Shown here in pieces: positions 8,867 to 18,327 of a DNA stretch of 64,000 nucleotides; position 1 is the stretch's first letter; each line of letters starts with the position of its first letter. Source of the stretch: Chitinophagales bacterium (GTDB taxonomy: Bacteria; Bacteroidota; Bacteroidia; Chitinophagales; Chitinophagaceae); NCBI GenBank assembly GCA_017303835.1, contig JAFLBI010000001.1, forward strand, positions 1,674,001-1,738,000. Direction: 5' to 3'. Both the position numbers and the translations under genes were made by a program. The notes below the pieces were generated by a model, which worked only from the letters and a program-made list of their open reading frames with translations, ran no database searches and was not told the origin of the DNA.

Positions 8867-9466
8867 ATGAAAAAAATGCTCATCCTGATCAGCGCAACGC
8901 TTATCGGCTTTGGTGCTCAGGCGCAAAAGAAAAAAGGAGAAATTGGCCTGTTGGCCGGTCTTGTTACCAATAATGTAAACACATCCGGTACACTCGCACC
9001 CAATTTTGATAAAAGCAATGCCGTTGGTGGTGCTTTCTACTTTAACTCACGCCTTGTAGGCAATTTCATCTCCTTGAGAACAGAGTTGGGTTATTATCCC
9101 AAGGGTGGAACACGTTATAACGGTACAACTGCAATTGAGCAAGACCTGCAATACATTGCTGCTCCCGCATTGATGCTACAGGTGAAACTGGCTATGCTGA
9201 AAGCCTATGCTGGTCCTCAACTGAGCTGGATGATTTCTGCAAAAGAAAAAACAGGCAATACTGTTACAGATGTTCAAAACTCATTTAAGAAATCTGAATG
9301 GAGCGGCGTAATGGGTGCTGAACTGAATCTGCCACTGCGCTTATTAGCTGGTATTCGCTACAGCTTTGGTATCACCAATATTCAGGATGCAAGCACCATT
9401 GCAAATAACTATGAGGCTAAGAACGGTACTTTTATGTTGTATGCCGGTATTCGCCTGAGAAAATAA
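8867..9466 (+). CDS. outer membrane beta-barrel protein (porin/PorT-like family)
   Basis: This 199-residue protein has a signal peptide (KKMLILISATLIGFGAQAQ). After it come alternating amphipathic strands with aromatic ends (LRTELGYYPKGG, LKAYAGPQLSWMIS, LLAGIRYSFGITNI) and a C-terminal FMLYAGIRLRK, all typical of small eight-stranded Bacteroidota barrels with the PorT/OMP_b-brl domain. The function of individual members is mostly unknown. It is a single gene between two hairpin terminators, so it is probably transcribed alone. Confidence 0.85.
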   Translation: MKKMLILISATLIGFGAQAQKKKGEIGLLAGLVTNNVNTSGTLAPNFDKSNAVGGAFYFNSRLVGNFISLRTELGYYPKGGTRYNGTTAIEQDLQYIAAPALMLQVKLAMLKAYAGPQLSWMISAKEKTGNTVTDVQNSFKKSEWSGVMGAELNLPLRLLAGIRYSFGITNIQDASTIANNYEAKNGTFMLYAGIRLRK

Positions 9467-9486
9467 TTGCACAATAGCACGCATAA

Positions 9487-9513
9487 AAAACCCCGCACAT
9501 AGTGCGGGGTTTT
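9487..9513. terminator. bidirectional terminator between the barrel gene and the DPP4-type gene
   Basis: AAAACCCCGCA and TGCGGGGTTTT form a perfect 11-bp stem with a 5-base loop. It is preceded by an A run and followed by CTTTTTA, fitting termination of both converging genes. Confidence 0.88.
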
Positions 9514-9517
9514 CTTT

Positions 9518-11680
9518 TTATCGAAGTATGCCTTGTGGCACCGGCTTAGTCAATAAGTGTTTGTAAATAAACTTTGTCTTCAGGTTATTGAAGTGAACGC
9601 CCTTGGCACCCCCCCATCCATGACGACCATTAGGATATAACATAAATTCAAACTCTTTGCCTTTATCCTGTAAAGCACTGATCAACTGAATACTATTCTG
9701 CATGTGCACATTATCATCCATGGTACCATGTACAATCTGCAACATGCCTTTGTACTTATCAACGTAGTTGAGCACATTACCTTGCTTATAGCCCTCGGGA
9801 TTTTCCTGCGGTGTATCCATGAATTTCTCTGTGTAATGGCTATCGTACAATTCCCATCTGATCACAGAACCACCGGCCATACCGTGTGTGAATACATCTG
9901 CTCCCATGGTTAATGCGAGGCTACTCATATAACCACCATAGCTGAAGCCGGTAATACAAATCTTAGAAGCATCAGCATAACCTTTCTCAATAAACCATTT
10001 CGCCATGGTCATATAATCTTTCATTTCCCACTTGCCTAAGTTGCGGTGCATATAAGCTACACCTTGCTTACCAAATTGTCCGCTAGCACGGTGATCGAAT
10101 GCCACCTGAATCAATCCTTCTTTTGCATACCACTGGCGATTCATATTCCAGTTCCAACGATCCCATACCGTACCTGCATTGGGGCCACCATAAATACTGA
10201 TCAGCATTGGATATTTTTTATTGGGATCCATATTCATCGGCCAGGTAACTACCGCAGGCAGCTCAAACAAACCATCTTCACTCTTGATGCGAATCACTTC
10301 TGTCTTAGCCATATTATAGCTATCCATCTCAGCACCTTTAGCACTGCCCAGCTGGCGAATTTGCTTGCCCTTATTGTCTAACAGACTCATGGCTGCAGGT
10401 GTAGCTACATTGCTGTAAGTAGTGATGAAATATTTCGCGGTTGGAGATACGTTCACATTGTGATCGAATTCACCAAAGCTCAAACGCTTGAGCTCAGTTC
10501 CATTCAACTTTGCACTGTAATAATCAATACGTGCAGAGTTCTCTTTACAACGTGCAGTGAAATACACTTGTCCACTCTTCTCATCGATATATTTCACATC
10601 CAGGACAGTGAAAGCACCATTGGTGATGGCGTTCTTCAAACTACCATCTGCATTATGCAGATAGAGATGATTCCAACCTGTTTTATCACTGCTCAGAATA
10701 AAATCCTTTCCATTGGATAAGAAAGTAATTCTTCCGCCGGCACCATCTTCTAAATCAACCCAGCTGTTTTGCTTTTCTTCATACATCAATTTTTTGCTAC
10801 CACTAGCAGGTGCTACATCAAATATCTTCAAGTGATCTTGTCCGCGGTTAATCCACTGCACCAACAAAGTACTTCCATCAGGACGCCAGATAGGCCAACC
10901 GAAATACTGATCTTCCTTATCGTTGAAATCTGCCCAAACAGTTGCACCACCATCAGGCTGAACAAAGCCCAGCTTTACTTCCGGATTCTTGTCACCCGCT
11001 TTTGGATAACGTGTTTCTTCTATAAAGCCATGTTGTCCTTCACTGCTATAGATGGGGAACATAGGCACCATGCTTTCATCAAAACGCATGTAAGCAATCT
11101 GCTTGCTATCAGGACTCCACCAGAATGCACGAAAACGTGTTGGTCTGCCAAAAATCTCTTCCCAATACACCCAGCTGGCATAACCATTCAGGATTACATT
11201 GCTGCCATCTTTGGTTAACTGCACTTCTTTACCTGCAGCGATATTGTAGCAATACAAATTGTTGTCCTTGGTATAAGCGATATAATTACTGTCGGGAGAG
11301 AACATGGGGTTCTTCTCTTCAGCCTTATCATTCGTGATGCGCTTTTCTTCACTACCATTCCTATAGTACAAATCACCATTACGCACGGCTACCTGTTTGG
11401 TAGGTGGTGTTGTGCCTTTCAGCATATCTGCTGTTGGCTCACTCATTTTACCACTCTTTACATCCATCAACCAATTTTTAGCAGCTGAATCTGGATGCGC
11501 TTTGGTAAACAGAATCACACGCTCATCATCTACCCATTTTACCACATTAGGTAGTTGATTGTAGAAGTTCTTTGGGGTGCGACCTGCCATTAGGTCTTTG
11601 TCGTCAAAATCCTTTTTCTGGGCAATGACAGCCGTGCTATATAAACAGGCAACAGCAATCAGCACACGGTATTGTTTCAT
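9518..11680 (-). CDS. secreted DPP4-type S9B serine peptidase
   Basis: Dipeptidyl peptidase IV-type enzymes remove N-terminal dipeptides, usually after proline. This 720-residue protein has a signal peptide (MKQYRVLIAVACLYSTAVIAQ), an eight-bladed beta-propeller region, and a C-terminal alpha/beta hydrolase domain with Ser580 (GFSYGGYM), Asp655 (GTMDDNVH) and His687 (GRHGWGG). The YWEEIFGR segment near residue 180 corresponds to the Glu motif that binds the substrate amino terminus in DPP4. The start at 11680 fits the signal peptide; an upstream ATG at 11722 does not. It lies 72 bp downstream of a TonB-receptor-type barrel gene on the same strand, suggesting joint peptide uptake and processing. 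Confidence 0.93.
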   Translation of the reverse strand: MKQYRVLIAVACLYSTAVIAQKKDFDDKDLMAGRTPKNFYNQLPNVVKWVDDERVILFTKAHPDSAAKNWLMDVKSGKMSEPTADMLKGTTPPTKQVAVRNGDLYYRNGSEEKRITNDKAEEKNPMFSPDSNYIAYTKDNNLYCYNIAAGKEVQLTKDGSNVILNGYASWVYWEEIFGRPTRFRAFWWSPDSKQIAYMRFDESMVPMFPIYSSEGQHGFIEETRYPKAGDKNPEVKLGFVQPDGGATVWADFNDKEDQYFGWPIWRPDGSTLLVQWINRGQDHLKIFDVAPASGSKKLMYEEKQNSWVDLEDGAGGRITFLSNGKDFILSSDKTGWNHLYLHNADGSLKNAITNGAFTVLDVKYIDEKSGQVYFTARCKENSARIDYYSAKLNGTELKRLSFGEFDHNVNVSPTAKYFITTYSNVATPAAMSLLDNKGKQIRQLGSAKGAEMDSYNMAKTEVIRIKSEDGLFELPAVVTWPMNMDPNKKYPMLISIYGGPNAGTVWDRWNWNMNRQWYAKEGLIQVAFDHRASGQFGKQGVAYMHRNLGKWEMKDYMTMAKWFIEKGYADASKICITGFSYGGYMSSLALTMGADVFTHGMAGGSVIRWELYDSHYTEKFMDTPQENPEGYKQGNVLNYVDKYKGMLQIVHGTMDDNVHMQNSIQLISALQDKGKEFEFMLYPNGRHGWGGAKGVHFNNLKTKFIYKHLLTKPVPQGILR

Positions 11681-11752
11681 GGTCAGTTTTTTACTGACGG
11701 AAAGATACAGGCTGACAAACATTTTTCCCGATTTTTTACAGGAACATTGGCT

Positions 11753-13909
11753 TTACTTGCTCTTGATCCTATTGAGTTCATCTTCGGCACCTGTTTCACG
11801 GTTTCTTGCTTCACGAATTTTATTATTGCCAAAGCGATAGCTAAAGCTGAGGGTGAGGTTACGGCTCTCCCATTTACGATAGGTGCGCATTTGCAAATAA
11901 TCGGTTTCCACACGCTGCAACCAGCGTTGCGTATTGAACACATCATTCACCACCAGCTTCACTGTGGCCTGCTTTTTTAAGAAACTTTTCTGCACACCGA
12001 TATTCATACTACCCAGTGGCTGAGAACGATAAATAGTTGTCGCATTCTGATAATTAAACCAAGCACTGATTTCTGCACGCCAGTTATTTTTCAAAGTAAA
12101 CCAGTTACCCAAATACCCATTAAAACCCCAGCTCTGTTGTCTGGTTTGACCGCTAAAGCCGAATCCATTCAGCGTTGTTGCATACTGCTGCCAAAATGGT
12201 TCTGCATAAAAATATCCTTCCCACCATTTATTAATTGGCAAGGGACTGCTGATATTAATATTAACCGTTTTTCGCGTACCTGCATTCTGTGGTATCAGGA
12301 TGGTATTATTGCCTGACTGATACGTCAATTGTTCAATATAGTTGCTGGTAAATGCATAACGAATTTTAATAGAAGCTGCTTCTTTGTATACATAGCCCAG
12401 TTCAGCACCATTACTCATTTGCGGAAAGAGATAAGGATTACCTACTTCACTATTGAATGCATCCAACACATAAATAAACGGATTCTGATCCTGATAGCCG
12501 GGGCGATCGATGCGTCTGCCGTAATTGAATGTAATGGCATGATCTTTTGCCAATTGATATTTGACAAACACCGTAGGAAACAGATTGAGATACGCCGTAT
12601 CCGGCTTGCGTTGCTGCAGCCCTTTCAAATCTGTAGAAACACCATACACACTGGTGTGCTCTGCACGCAGTCCCAATTGCCAGCTCCACTTTTTGTGCTG
12701 CTTGGCATAGTTGGCATAAGCAGCGGTAATCTGTTCATCAAATACAAAGCGGTTGGTCTTGCCCGTATCTGCCACCCAAGCGGTTGTTCCATTGTACACC
12801 GACAATTGATTATTGGTAGCTGTTTGCACCCATTTTGCACCGGCTTCTAATTTACCGCCACCTAGCTTCAAACTATAATCAGCACGAACACTGGCAATCC
12901 GAATAGCCACTTCTGTATTGTTGCGAATACCCTGTGCAACTGCATTGCCTGATAGCTGTGGGAATTTATTCTCTACCACATTATCTACACCCGCATTGAA
13001 CCAGCTTTGATCAAGATCAATATTTAGCGTTTGTTGATCACTGTTATAAGCATAGTTCAAATTCAATTGATTGCGCTTTGTGGTAAAAGGAGAAACACTT
13101 CTGGTATCAATGAGTGTGTCTGTTAAACCCTTTCCGGAAACTAATGTAAAGCCGCGATTGTCCATACCTGTGTATCTGGTGCTGGGCATCCACAATACAC
13201 CAACAGTCTTTTGTTTGCTCAATTGATAATCGATTCCTGTTCTGATATTGTAACTATGAAATGCATCGCCTTCCAGCATGCGTTGCGTGAACTGTTTGGT
13301 GCCTGTAGTTCTGTCGTTATCTGCAATCGTTACCTGATACCCATTGTTACCACCCGCATTCAAAAACCAATTGAACTTTCTGTTGCGATAATTCAATGCA
13401 GCACTGGCATTCTGTCGCGCATGGGTACTTTGCTGCCTGCTGGCAGATGCATTGCCATTCCAGCCGCGCACCATACTCTTTTTTAATTTGATATTGATGA
13501 TGCCCGCATTGCCTGCTGCATCGAAGCGCGAAGATGGATTGGTGATCAGCTCAATCTCTTTCACATTATCTGCTTCAATACTCTTGAGCAATTGCGCCAG
13601 ATCATTTCCAGTAACACCGGCTGGTCTGCCATCCAGTAATACCTGTACGCCGTTCTTACCCCCCATTTGAATATTCTCATTTGCATCTACCACAACACCC
13701 GGCGCTTGTTTCAGAGCTTCCAAAGCATTATTGCCCGCAACAGAAGGGCGGTTCTCCAGATTCATCACCACCTTATCAGCCAGGGTTTGAATGAATGGTT
13801 TTTTACTGGTAACGGTAACACTATCTGTCTTTTTGGAATAGAGGGTATCTGTTTGTGCAAAGGCAAGACTGCATACACAAGTGAAGATGGCGAGAAGGCT
13901 TTTGTACAT
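11753..13909 (-). CDS. TonB-dependent receptor-type outer membrane barrel (PF14905-like)
   Basis: This 718-residue protein has a signal peptide (MYKSLLAIFTCVCSLAFAQ). A plug domain follows, with LDGRPAGVTGNDLAQLLKS and ELITNPSSRFDAAGNAGIIN, the signature of the outer-membrane beta-barrel family in Bacteroidota. The rest is a large barrel. Most relatives carry a carboxypeptidase-regulatory-like domain before the plug; here the plug follows the signal peptide after only some 20 residues, so that domain is missing. The substrate is unknown. Upstream on the same strand is an AraC-type regulator, downstream a DPP4-type peptidase, so a peptide is a reasonable guess. Confidence 0.88.
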   Translation of the reverse strand: MYKSLLAIFTCVCSLAFAQTDTLYSKKTDSVTVTSKKPFIQTLADKVVMNLENRPSVAGNNALEALKQAPGVVVDANENIQMGGKNGVQVLLDGRPAGVTGNDLAQLLKSIEADNVKEIELITNPSSRFDAAGNAGIINIKLKKSMVRGWNGNASASRQQSTHARQNASAALNYRNRKFNWFLNAGGNNGYQVTIADNDRTTGTKQFTQRMLEGDAFHSYNIRTGIDYQLSKQKTVGVLWMPSTRYTGMDNRGFTLVSGKGLTDTLIDTRSVSPFTTKRNQLNLNYAYNSDQQTLNIDLDQSWFNAGVDNVVENKFPQLSGNAVAQGIRNNTEVAIRIASVRADYSLKLGGGKLEAGAKWVQTATNNQLSVYNGTTAWVADTGKTNRFVFDEQITAAYANYAKQHKKWSWQLGLRAEHTSVYGVSTDLKGLQQRKPDTAYLNLFPTVFVKYQLAKDHAITFNYGRRIDRPGYQDQNPFIYVLDAFNSEVGNPYLFPQMSNGAELGYVYKEAASIKIRYAFTSNYIEQLTYQSGNNTILIPQNAGTRKTVNINISSPLPINKWWEGYFYAEPFWQQYATTLNGFGFSGQTRQQSWGFNGYLGNWFTLKNNWRAEISAWFNYQNATTIYRSQPLGSMNIGVQKSFLKKQATVKLVVNDVFNTQRWLQRVETDYLQMRTYRKWESRNLTLSFSYRFGNNKIREARNRETGAEDELNRIKSK

Positions 13910-13966
13910 GGCGATTGATTTTGTACCGGCAAATTGCTGCGGGTACAACGGCCTGCCGCCTCAAAG

Positions 13967-14024
13967 GATGATTTGAAACCATTGAGTCTGGTTTCAAATC
14001 TTGTAAAGGAAGTTGCAAATCATC
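13967..14024. promoter_or_regulatory. three GATTTG-type half-sites upstream of the barrel gene
   Basis: GATTTGAAA occurs at 13970-13978 on plus and at 14000-13992 on minus, as part of a perfect 12-bp inverted repeat (GATTTGAAACCA at 13970-13981, its complement at 13989-14000, 7-base spacer). A third copy, GATTTGCAA, lies on minus at 14021-14013. The two minus-strand copies are 21 bp apart, two helical turns. There is no T tract, so it does not look like a terminator. It lies between the AraC-type regulator and the receptor gene and is a candidate operator. Confidence 0.5.
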
Positions 14025-14038
14025 TAAGCTGCTGATAA

Positions 14039-15235
14039 TCAACCTTGCATATAATCGCTGGGATTCTTACCGGTGAACTTTCTGAACGCTCGGTTGAAAG
14101 TGGCTTTGGAGTTAAAGCCGGCATCATAAGCCATACTCATGATGGTAAATTGTGCTTGATCACCCTTCTCGAGTCGGGCAACCACTTCTGCTACTCGCTG
14201 TTGGTTGATATAATCATTGAAATTCATCCCAAAGCCCTGATTGATGATGCGGGACAAAAAGGAGGGATTGGTATTGAGTTCTCGCGCTAATTGAGACAAG
14301 CTCAATTCAGGATCCTGATAGAGGTATTGATCTGCCACAAGCGCAGCAACTTTAGAACGCCATTCCTTCAGTTCATCCGATGCTTTCACGGTTGATTCCA
14401 CCACCTCATGCGTGGCATCCTCCACCGGTGCTAGCGGTGCCATCAACTGAGGCTGATAACGCAAAAAATCCAATTCAAATACTTTGCGGGTTTCTACCGA
14501 ATTGCTGTAGGCATTGATGGCGATATAATAAAAGGTTAAAGCAAAAAGCAAGAAATACCACCATGAACCGGTATAATTTAAACCGTCGTAGAAAATATTG
14601 AGTATTTCCATCCCAATAGTCATCAGAAAATATGCAAGACAGGCTAATAGAAAATTACGTACCCACTGAAAACTGATGGCATCAGCAAAGGACAATTCCT
14701 GCACAATGAATTGTCGGTATTGATTATAAAAACGCAAACTCATAAAGAGATATACCATGAAACTAATCAGTCCTGCTGCCTGATACCAAGTTTGAAAATC
14801 CGGATCATTCTGGCCATCCATGAGAAAATAGGTTTTCAGCACCACCCTGTCTGTTACTGCCACAATGATGCTCCACAACACATAGAGTATTCCGGGCAAC
14901 AGATGCAAGAATGATTTCCGCGTGAATACAAATTTTGGCTCCAGCCTGGTACGTACATAGAAATACACCACAGGCCCCATCAACAAAGTATGCTGCGTAG
15001 GCATGTAGAACAAAAAGTTTCTGCATTCTAAACAATACCTGCCATCATACCAACCGGCAAAGCCCAGCATCCACGGACAGATATACAAGATGCACAAAAC
15101 TAGATATAGCCCTATCCAGCCATCGCTTGCCGACTGGTTCTGCCAAGCTTTTCTGAAGAATAAAAAAGCATAGACAAAACCATGCACAAAAAAGATGAGC
15201 AGCAGCGAGGAATAGAAATTGAATTCAAAAGGCAT
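14039..15235 (-). CDS. AraC-family transcriptional regulator with N-terminal membrane domain
   Basis: This protein of about 398 residues has two parts. The N-terminal 240 residues hold about seven hydrophobic helices (for example NFYSSLLLIFFVHGFVYAFL and WWYFLLFALTFYYIAINAY). The C-terminal 110 residues form an AraC/XylS double helix-turn-helix (SLSQLARELNTNPSFLSRII, then IMSMAYDAGFNSKATFNRAF, ending GKNPSDYM). Such membrane-anchored AraC regulators are common in Bacteroidota and probably sense a ligand at the membrane, but the signals are not known. The start at 15235 (MPFEFNFYSS) is preferred over 15250. The gene directly precedes the receptor and peptidase genes, its likely targets. Confidence 0.9.
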   Translation of the reverse strand: MPFEFNFYSSLLLIFFVHGFVYAFLFFRKAWQNQSASDGWIGLYLVLCILYICPWMLGFAGWYDGRYCLECRNFLFYMPTQHTLLMGPVVYFYVRTRLEPKFVFTRKSFLHLLPGILYVLWSIIVAVTDRVVLKTYFLMDGQNDPDFQTWYQAAGLISFMVYLFMSLRFYNQYRQFIVQELSFADAISFQWVRNFLLACLAYFLMTIGMEILNIFYDGLNYTGSWWYFLLFALTFYYIAINAYSNSVETRKVFELDFLRYQPQLMAPLAPVEDATHEVVESTVKASDELKEWRSKVAALVADQYLYQDPELSLSQLARELNTNPSFLSRIINQGFGMNFNDYINQQRVAEVVARLEKGDQAQFTIMSMAYDAGFNSKATFNRAFRKFTGKNPSDYMQG

Positions 15236-15251
15236 GATAGTAAAATACAAA

Positions 15252-15274
15252 AATCCTCCGGTAAACGGAGGATT
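15252..15274 (-). terminator. terminator of leuS
   Basis: A 9-bp stem, AATCCTCCG with CGGAGGATT, has a 5-base loop. Read on minus it is followed by TTTTTG, so it ends leuS transcription just before the AraC-type gene. Confidence 0.75.
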
Positions 15275-15288
15275 CGGTTATTTGTTCA

Positions 15289-18060
15289 TCAGATCACCAC
15301 ATTAATCATTTTGCCTTTCACATAAATGATCTTTTTCGGCGGCTTACCCTCTAACCATTTCTGCACTACATCATTGGCCAGCACACCTGCTTCAACCGTT
15401 GCCTGATCAGCATCCAGGGCAAATGACAAACTGGTTCTCACTTTACCATTGATACTTACCGGATACTCTTTGGAAGATTCCACCAGATATTTCGGTTCAA
15501 ATACCGGGAATGCAGCATCCAATACTGAACCCGCATTACCCAATGCATGCCAAAGCTCTTCTGCAATATGTGGCGCATAAGGTGTCATCAAAATACACAA
15601 TGGTTCCAGTATCGCACGCTTGTTGCATTTCAAATCGCTGAGTTCATTCACACAAATCATGAAAGCACTCACAGCAGTATTGAAACTAAAACGCTCAGTA
15701 TCTTCTTCAATCTTCTTAATGGCTTTGTGCAATGATTTATACTCTGCATCTGTTGGTGCATCATTGTTCCAAACTGCACCTTTCTGCTCGTCAAAGAACA
15801 AACGCCAGAACTTTTTCAGGAAACGGTGTACGCCTTCAATACCCTTGGTATCCCATGGTTTACTTTGTTCAATTGGGCCAAGGAACATTTCATACATACG
15901 GAAAGTATCAGCGCCGTATTTGTCCACCAACATATCCGGATTCACCGTATTGAATTTGGACTTGGACATTTTCTCTACTTCTGCACCGCAGAGGTATTTA
16001 CCATCTTCCAAAATAAACTCCGCATTGGCATACTCACCATTGCGCCATTTTTTGAAAGCTTCAATGTCCAACTCATAGCCATCCACAAAATTCACATCGG
16101 CATGCAATGCATCTGTTTCATATTGATCTTTCAAGCCAGCAGAAACAAACACATTGGTTCCACGCTTTCTATACACAAACCGACTACTCCCCTGAATCAT
16201 TCCCTGATTCACGAGCTTCTTGAAAGGTTCATCAAAACTCAGGTGACCCAAATCATACAGCGCTTTGGTCCACATACGCGAATAGAGCAAATGTCCCACT
16301 GCATGTTCCGTTCCACCAATGTATACATCAACCTGATTCCAATAATCAGTGGCTTGTCGGCTCGCAAACGCAGCATCATTTCCCGGATCCATGTAACGCA
16401 GGAAATACCAACTACTACCTGCATAACCGGGCATGGTATTGGTTTCTAATTGTCGGTCTGTCCACTCAGGAATATTCGCCAAAGGCCCCTGTCCTTCCGG
16501 ACCGGGAGAATAACTCTCTACTTCAGGTAATAACAAAGGCAGTTCAGACTCAGGCAAAGCATAAGCAGTATTGCCTACCCAAACAATTGGGAAGGGTTCA
16601 CCCCAATAACGCTGTCTGCTGAAAGCAGCATCGCGCATTCTGTAATTGGTCTTTCGCGTACCAATACCCAGCGCTTCCAGTTTATCAATCACTTCATCAA
16701 TGGCTTTGCGCATCACCATGCCATTCAGGAAATCACTGTTTTCCAAAACAGCATCCTTGGTTGGGTTGGCTTCTTGTCCATTGTATGCATCACCAATGAT
16801 ATTGGTAATTGGAATATTAAAATGCTGCGCAAACTTATGATCACGTTCATCGCCGCAAGGCACAGCCATAATCGCACCTGTACCATAACCAGCCAACACA
16901 TATTCAGAAATCCAAATAGGAATGGCACGACCGCTAAACGGATTAATAGCATAAGCACCGGTAAAACAACCGGTGATTTTTTTCTCTGCCATACGCTCAC
17001 GCTCGCTTCTGCTGTTCACATAATCGAGGTATTGTTCAACAGCAGTTTTTTGTTCAGCAGTTGTAATCTTCGCTACCACTTCATGCTCTGGTGCAACTAC
17101 CATAAAGTCGACACCAAAAATGGTATCAGGGCGAGTGGTGTAGACGCGCAATTTCTCATCAGCAACTGCATCGTTTACTTGAATCTGGAAATCAATCTCC
17201 GCACCGGAACTCTTACCAATCCAGTTGGTTTGCATTTCCTTCATCGCATCACTCCACTCCAGTTTCTGCAAATCATTTTGCAAACGATCTGCATATTCTG
17301 TTATGCGCAGGTACCACTGACGCAGTTTCTTCTTCACCACAGGATGACCACCACGCTCACTCACACCATTCACCACTTCATCATTGGCCAATACCGTACC
17401 CAATGCTTCGCACCAATTCACTTCACCCTCACCACAATACGCCAAACGATATTCCATCAGAATAGCCTGCTTGGTGGTTTCATCAAAACCAGCCCATTCA
17501 TCAGCATTGAATGATGCAGTATGAAAACTGCTGTCGGGCATTGGATGTGCTGCATTGCCTGCTATTTCAAAAGCAGCAATCAACTCACTGATGGGTTGTG
17601 CTTTTTGCAGGGTTCTGTTGTAAAAACTATTGAAGAGTTGCAGAAAAATCCATTGCGTCCATTTATAATAATTTGGCTCGCACGTACGCACTTCTCTATC
17701 CCAATCGTAACAAAAACCAATATTGTCTAACTGCTTGCGAAAATTATCAATGTTCTGTTTGGTAGAGACTGCAGGATGCACGCCATGCTCAATTGCATAC
17801 TGCTCTGCAGGCAAACCAAATGCATCATAGCCCATCGGGTGCAATACATTAAAACCCTTCAATCTTTTAAATCGACTATAAATATCACTAGCGATATACC
17901 CCAAAGGATGGCCTACATGCAAACCCGCACCACTTGGGTAAGGAAACATATCCAACACATAACACTTCGGTTTATCGCTGATATTCGATACACGATACGC
18001 ATGGTTCTCCTGCCAATGCTTTTGCCATTTTTTTTCAATACTTCTGAACTGATATTCCAT
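15289..18060 (-). CDS. leuS: leucyl-tRNA synthetase
   Basis: LeuRS charges tRNA-Leu with leucine in the cytoplasm. The protein has about 923 residues. It shows the class I HIGH-type motif HVGH (48-51) within PYPSGAGLHVGHPLGY, a large inserted editing domain, the KMSKS loop near residue 700 and an anticodon-binding C-terminal region. The start at 18060 (MEYQFRSIEKKWQ) matches the usual N-terminus; the in-frame ATG at 18123 would add 21 residues unlike the family. It is divergently arranged to ftsX with an unusual symmetric intergenic region. Confidence 0.97.
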   Translation of the reverse strand: MEYQFRSIEKKWQKHWQENHAYRVSNISDKPKCYVLDMFPYPSGAGLHVGHPLGYIASDIYSRFKRLKGFNVLHPMGYDAFGLPAEQYAIEHGVHPAVSTKQNIDNFRKQLDNIGFCYDWDREVRTCEPNYYKWTQWIFLQLFNSFYNRTLQKAQPISELIAAFEIAGNAAHPMPDSSFHTASFNADEWAGFDETTKQAILMEYRLAYCGEGEVNWCEALGTVLANDEVVNGVSERGGHPVVKKKLRQWYLRITEYADRLQNDLQKLEWSDAMKEMQTNWIGKSSGAEIDFQIQVNDAVADEKLRVYTTRPDTIFGVDFMVVAPEHEVVAKITTAEQKTAVEQYLDYVNSRSERERMAEKKITGCFTGAYAINPFSGRAIPIWISEYVLAGYGTGAIMAVPCGDERDHKFAQHFNIPITNIIGDAYNGQEANPTKDAVLENSDFLNGMVMRKAIDEVIDKLEALGIGTRKTNYRMRDAAFSRQRYWGEPFPIVWVGNTAYALPESELPLLLPEVESYSPGPEGQGPLANIPEWTDRQLETNTMPGYAGSSWYFLRYMDPGNDAAFASRQATDYWNQVDVYIGGTEHAVGHLLYSRMWTKALYDLGHLSFDEPFKKLVNQGMIQGSSRFVYRKRGTNVFVSAGLKDQYETDALHADVNFVDGYELDIEAFKKWRNGEYANAEFILEDGKYLCGAEVEKMSKSKFNTVNPDMLVDKYGADTFRMYEMFLGPIEQSKPWDTKGIEGVHRFLKKFWRLFFDEQKGAVWNNDAPTDAEYKSLHKAIKKIEEDTERFSFNTAVSAFMICVNELSDLKCNKRAILEPLCILMTPYAPHIAEELWHALGNAGSVLDAAFPVFEPKYLVESSKEYPVSINGKVRTSLSFALDADQATVEAGVLANDVVQKWLEGKPPKKIIYVKGKMINVVI

Positions 18061-18258
18061 GTTCTCCAATCTTTTTTGGTTACCGGCCATTGTATAAAGC
18101 CCGGCACCGGTTGTGTCACTCACTGCAGCGCCTGTACAAGGCCCTGCAATGATTAATTTTTTCTACTGGCTGATGCCCTTTCAAGACTAACAAATCTTTA
18201 ACCCGATAAATTATCCGGCTGCTATACTTTCAGGGCAGGTTTCGTCGTTAGAGTGGTT

Positions 18259-18298
18259 GCAAATGTACAGATTCAGGGCCTGAAAACCCTACATTTGC
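18259..18298. promoter_or_regulatory. mirror-image divergent promoter region of leuS and ftsX
   Basis: GCAAATGTA (18259-18267) and TACATTTGC (18290-18298) form a perfect 9-bp inverted repeat. Each arm contains TACATTTG, a full match to TAnnTTTG, one per strand and pointing outward: rightward to ftsX (ATG 18328), leftward to leuS (ATG 18060). In the middle is a second palindrome, TTCAGG-G-CCTGAA (18272-18284). The -33 region of each promoter would overlap the other's -7 box. Confidence 0.55.
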
Positions 18299-18327
18299 GG
18301 CCTTCAAGAACTGCAAAAAAGGATCCA

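Noticed and set aside
13970-14000. 12-bp inverted repeat considered as a terminator of the AraC-type gene
   Set aside because: No T tract follows on either strand, and additional same-strand half-sites at 21-bp spacing fit an operator better.
15826-17514. Long open frames (up to 246 codons) antisense to leuS
   Set aside because: They lie wholly inside leuS, have no family-like motifs and biased composition (His, Ile, Thr rich) as expected for the reverse complement of a coding frame.
18253-18327. GTG start that would lengthen ftsX by 25 codons
   Set aside because: It would run through the palindromic promoter region, and the added residues do not look like an FtsX N-terminus; the ATG at 18328 fits.
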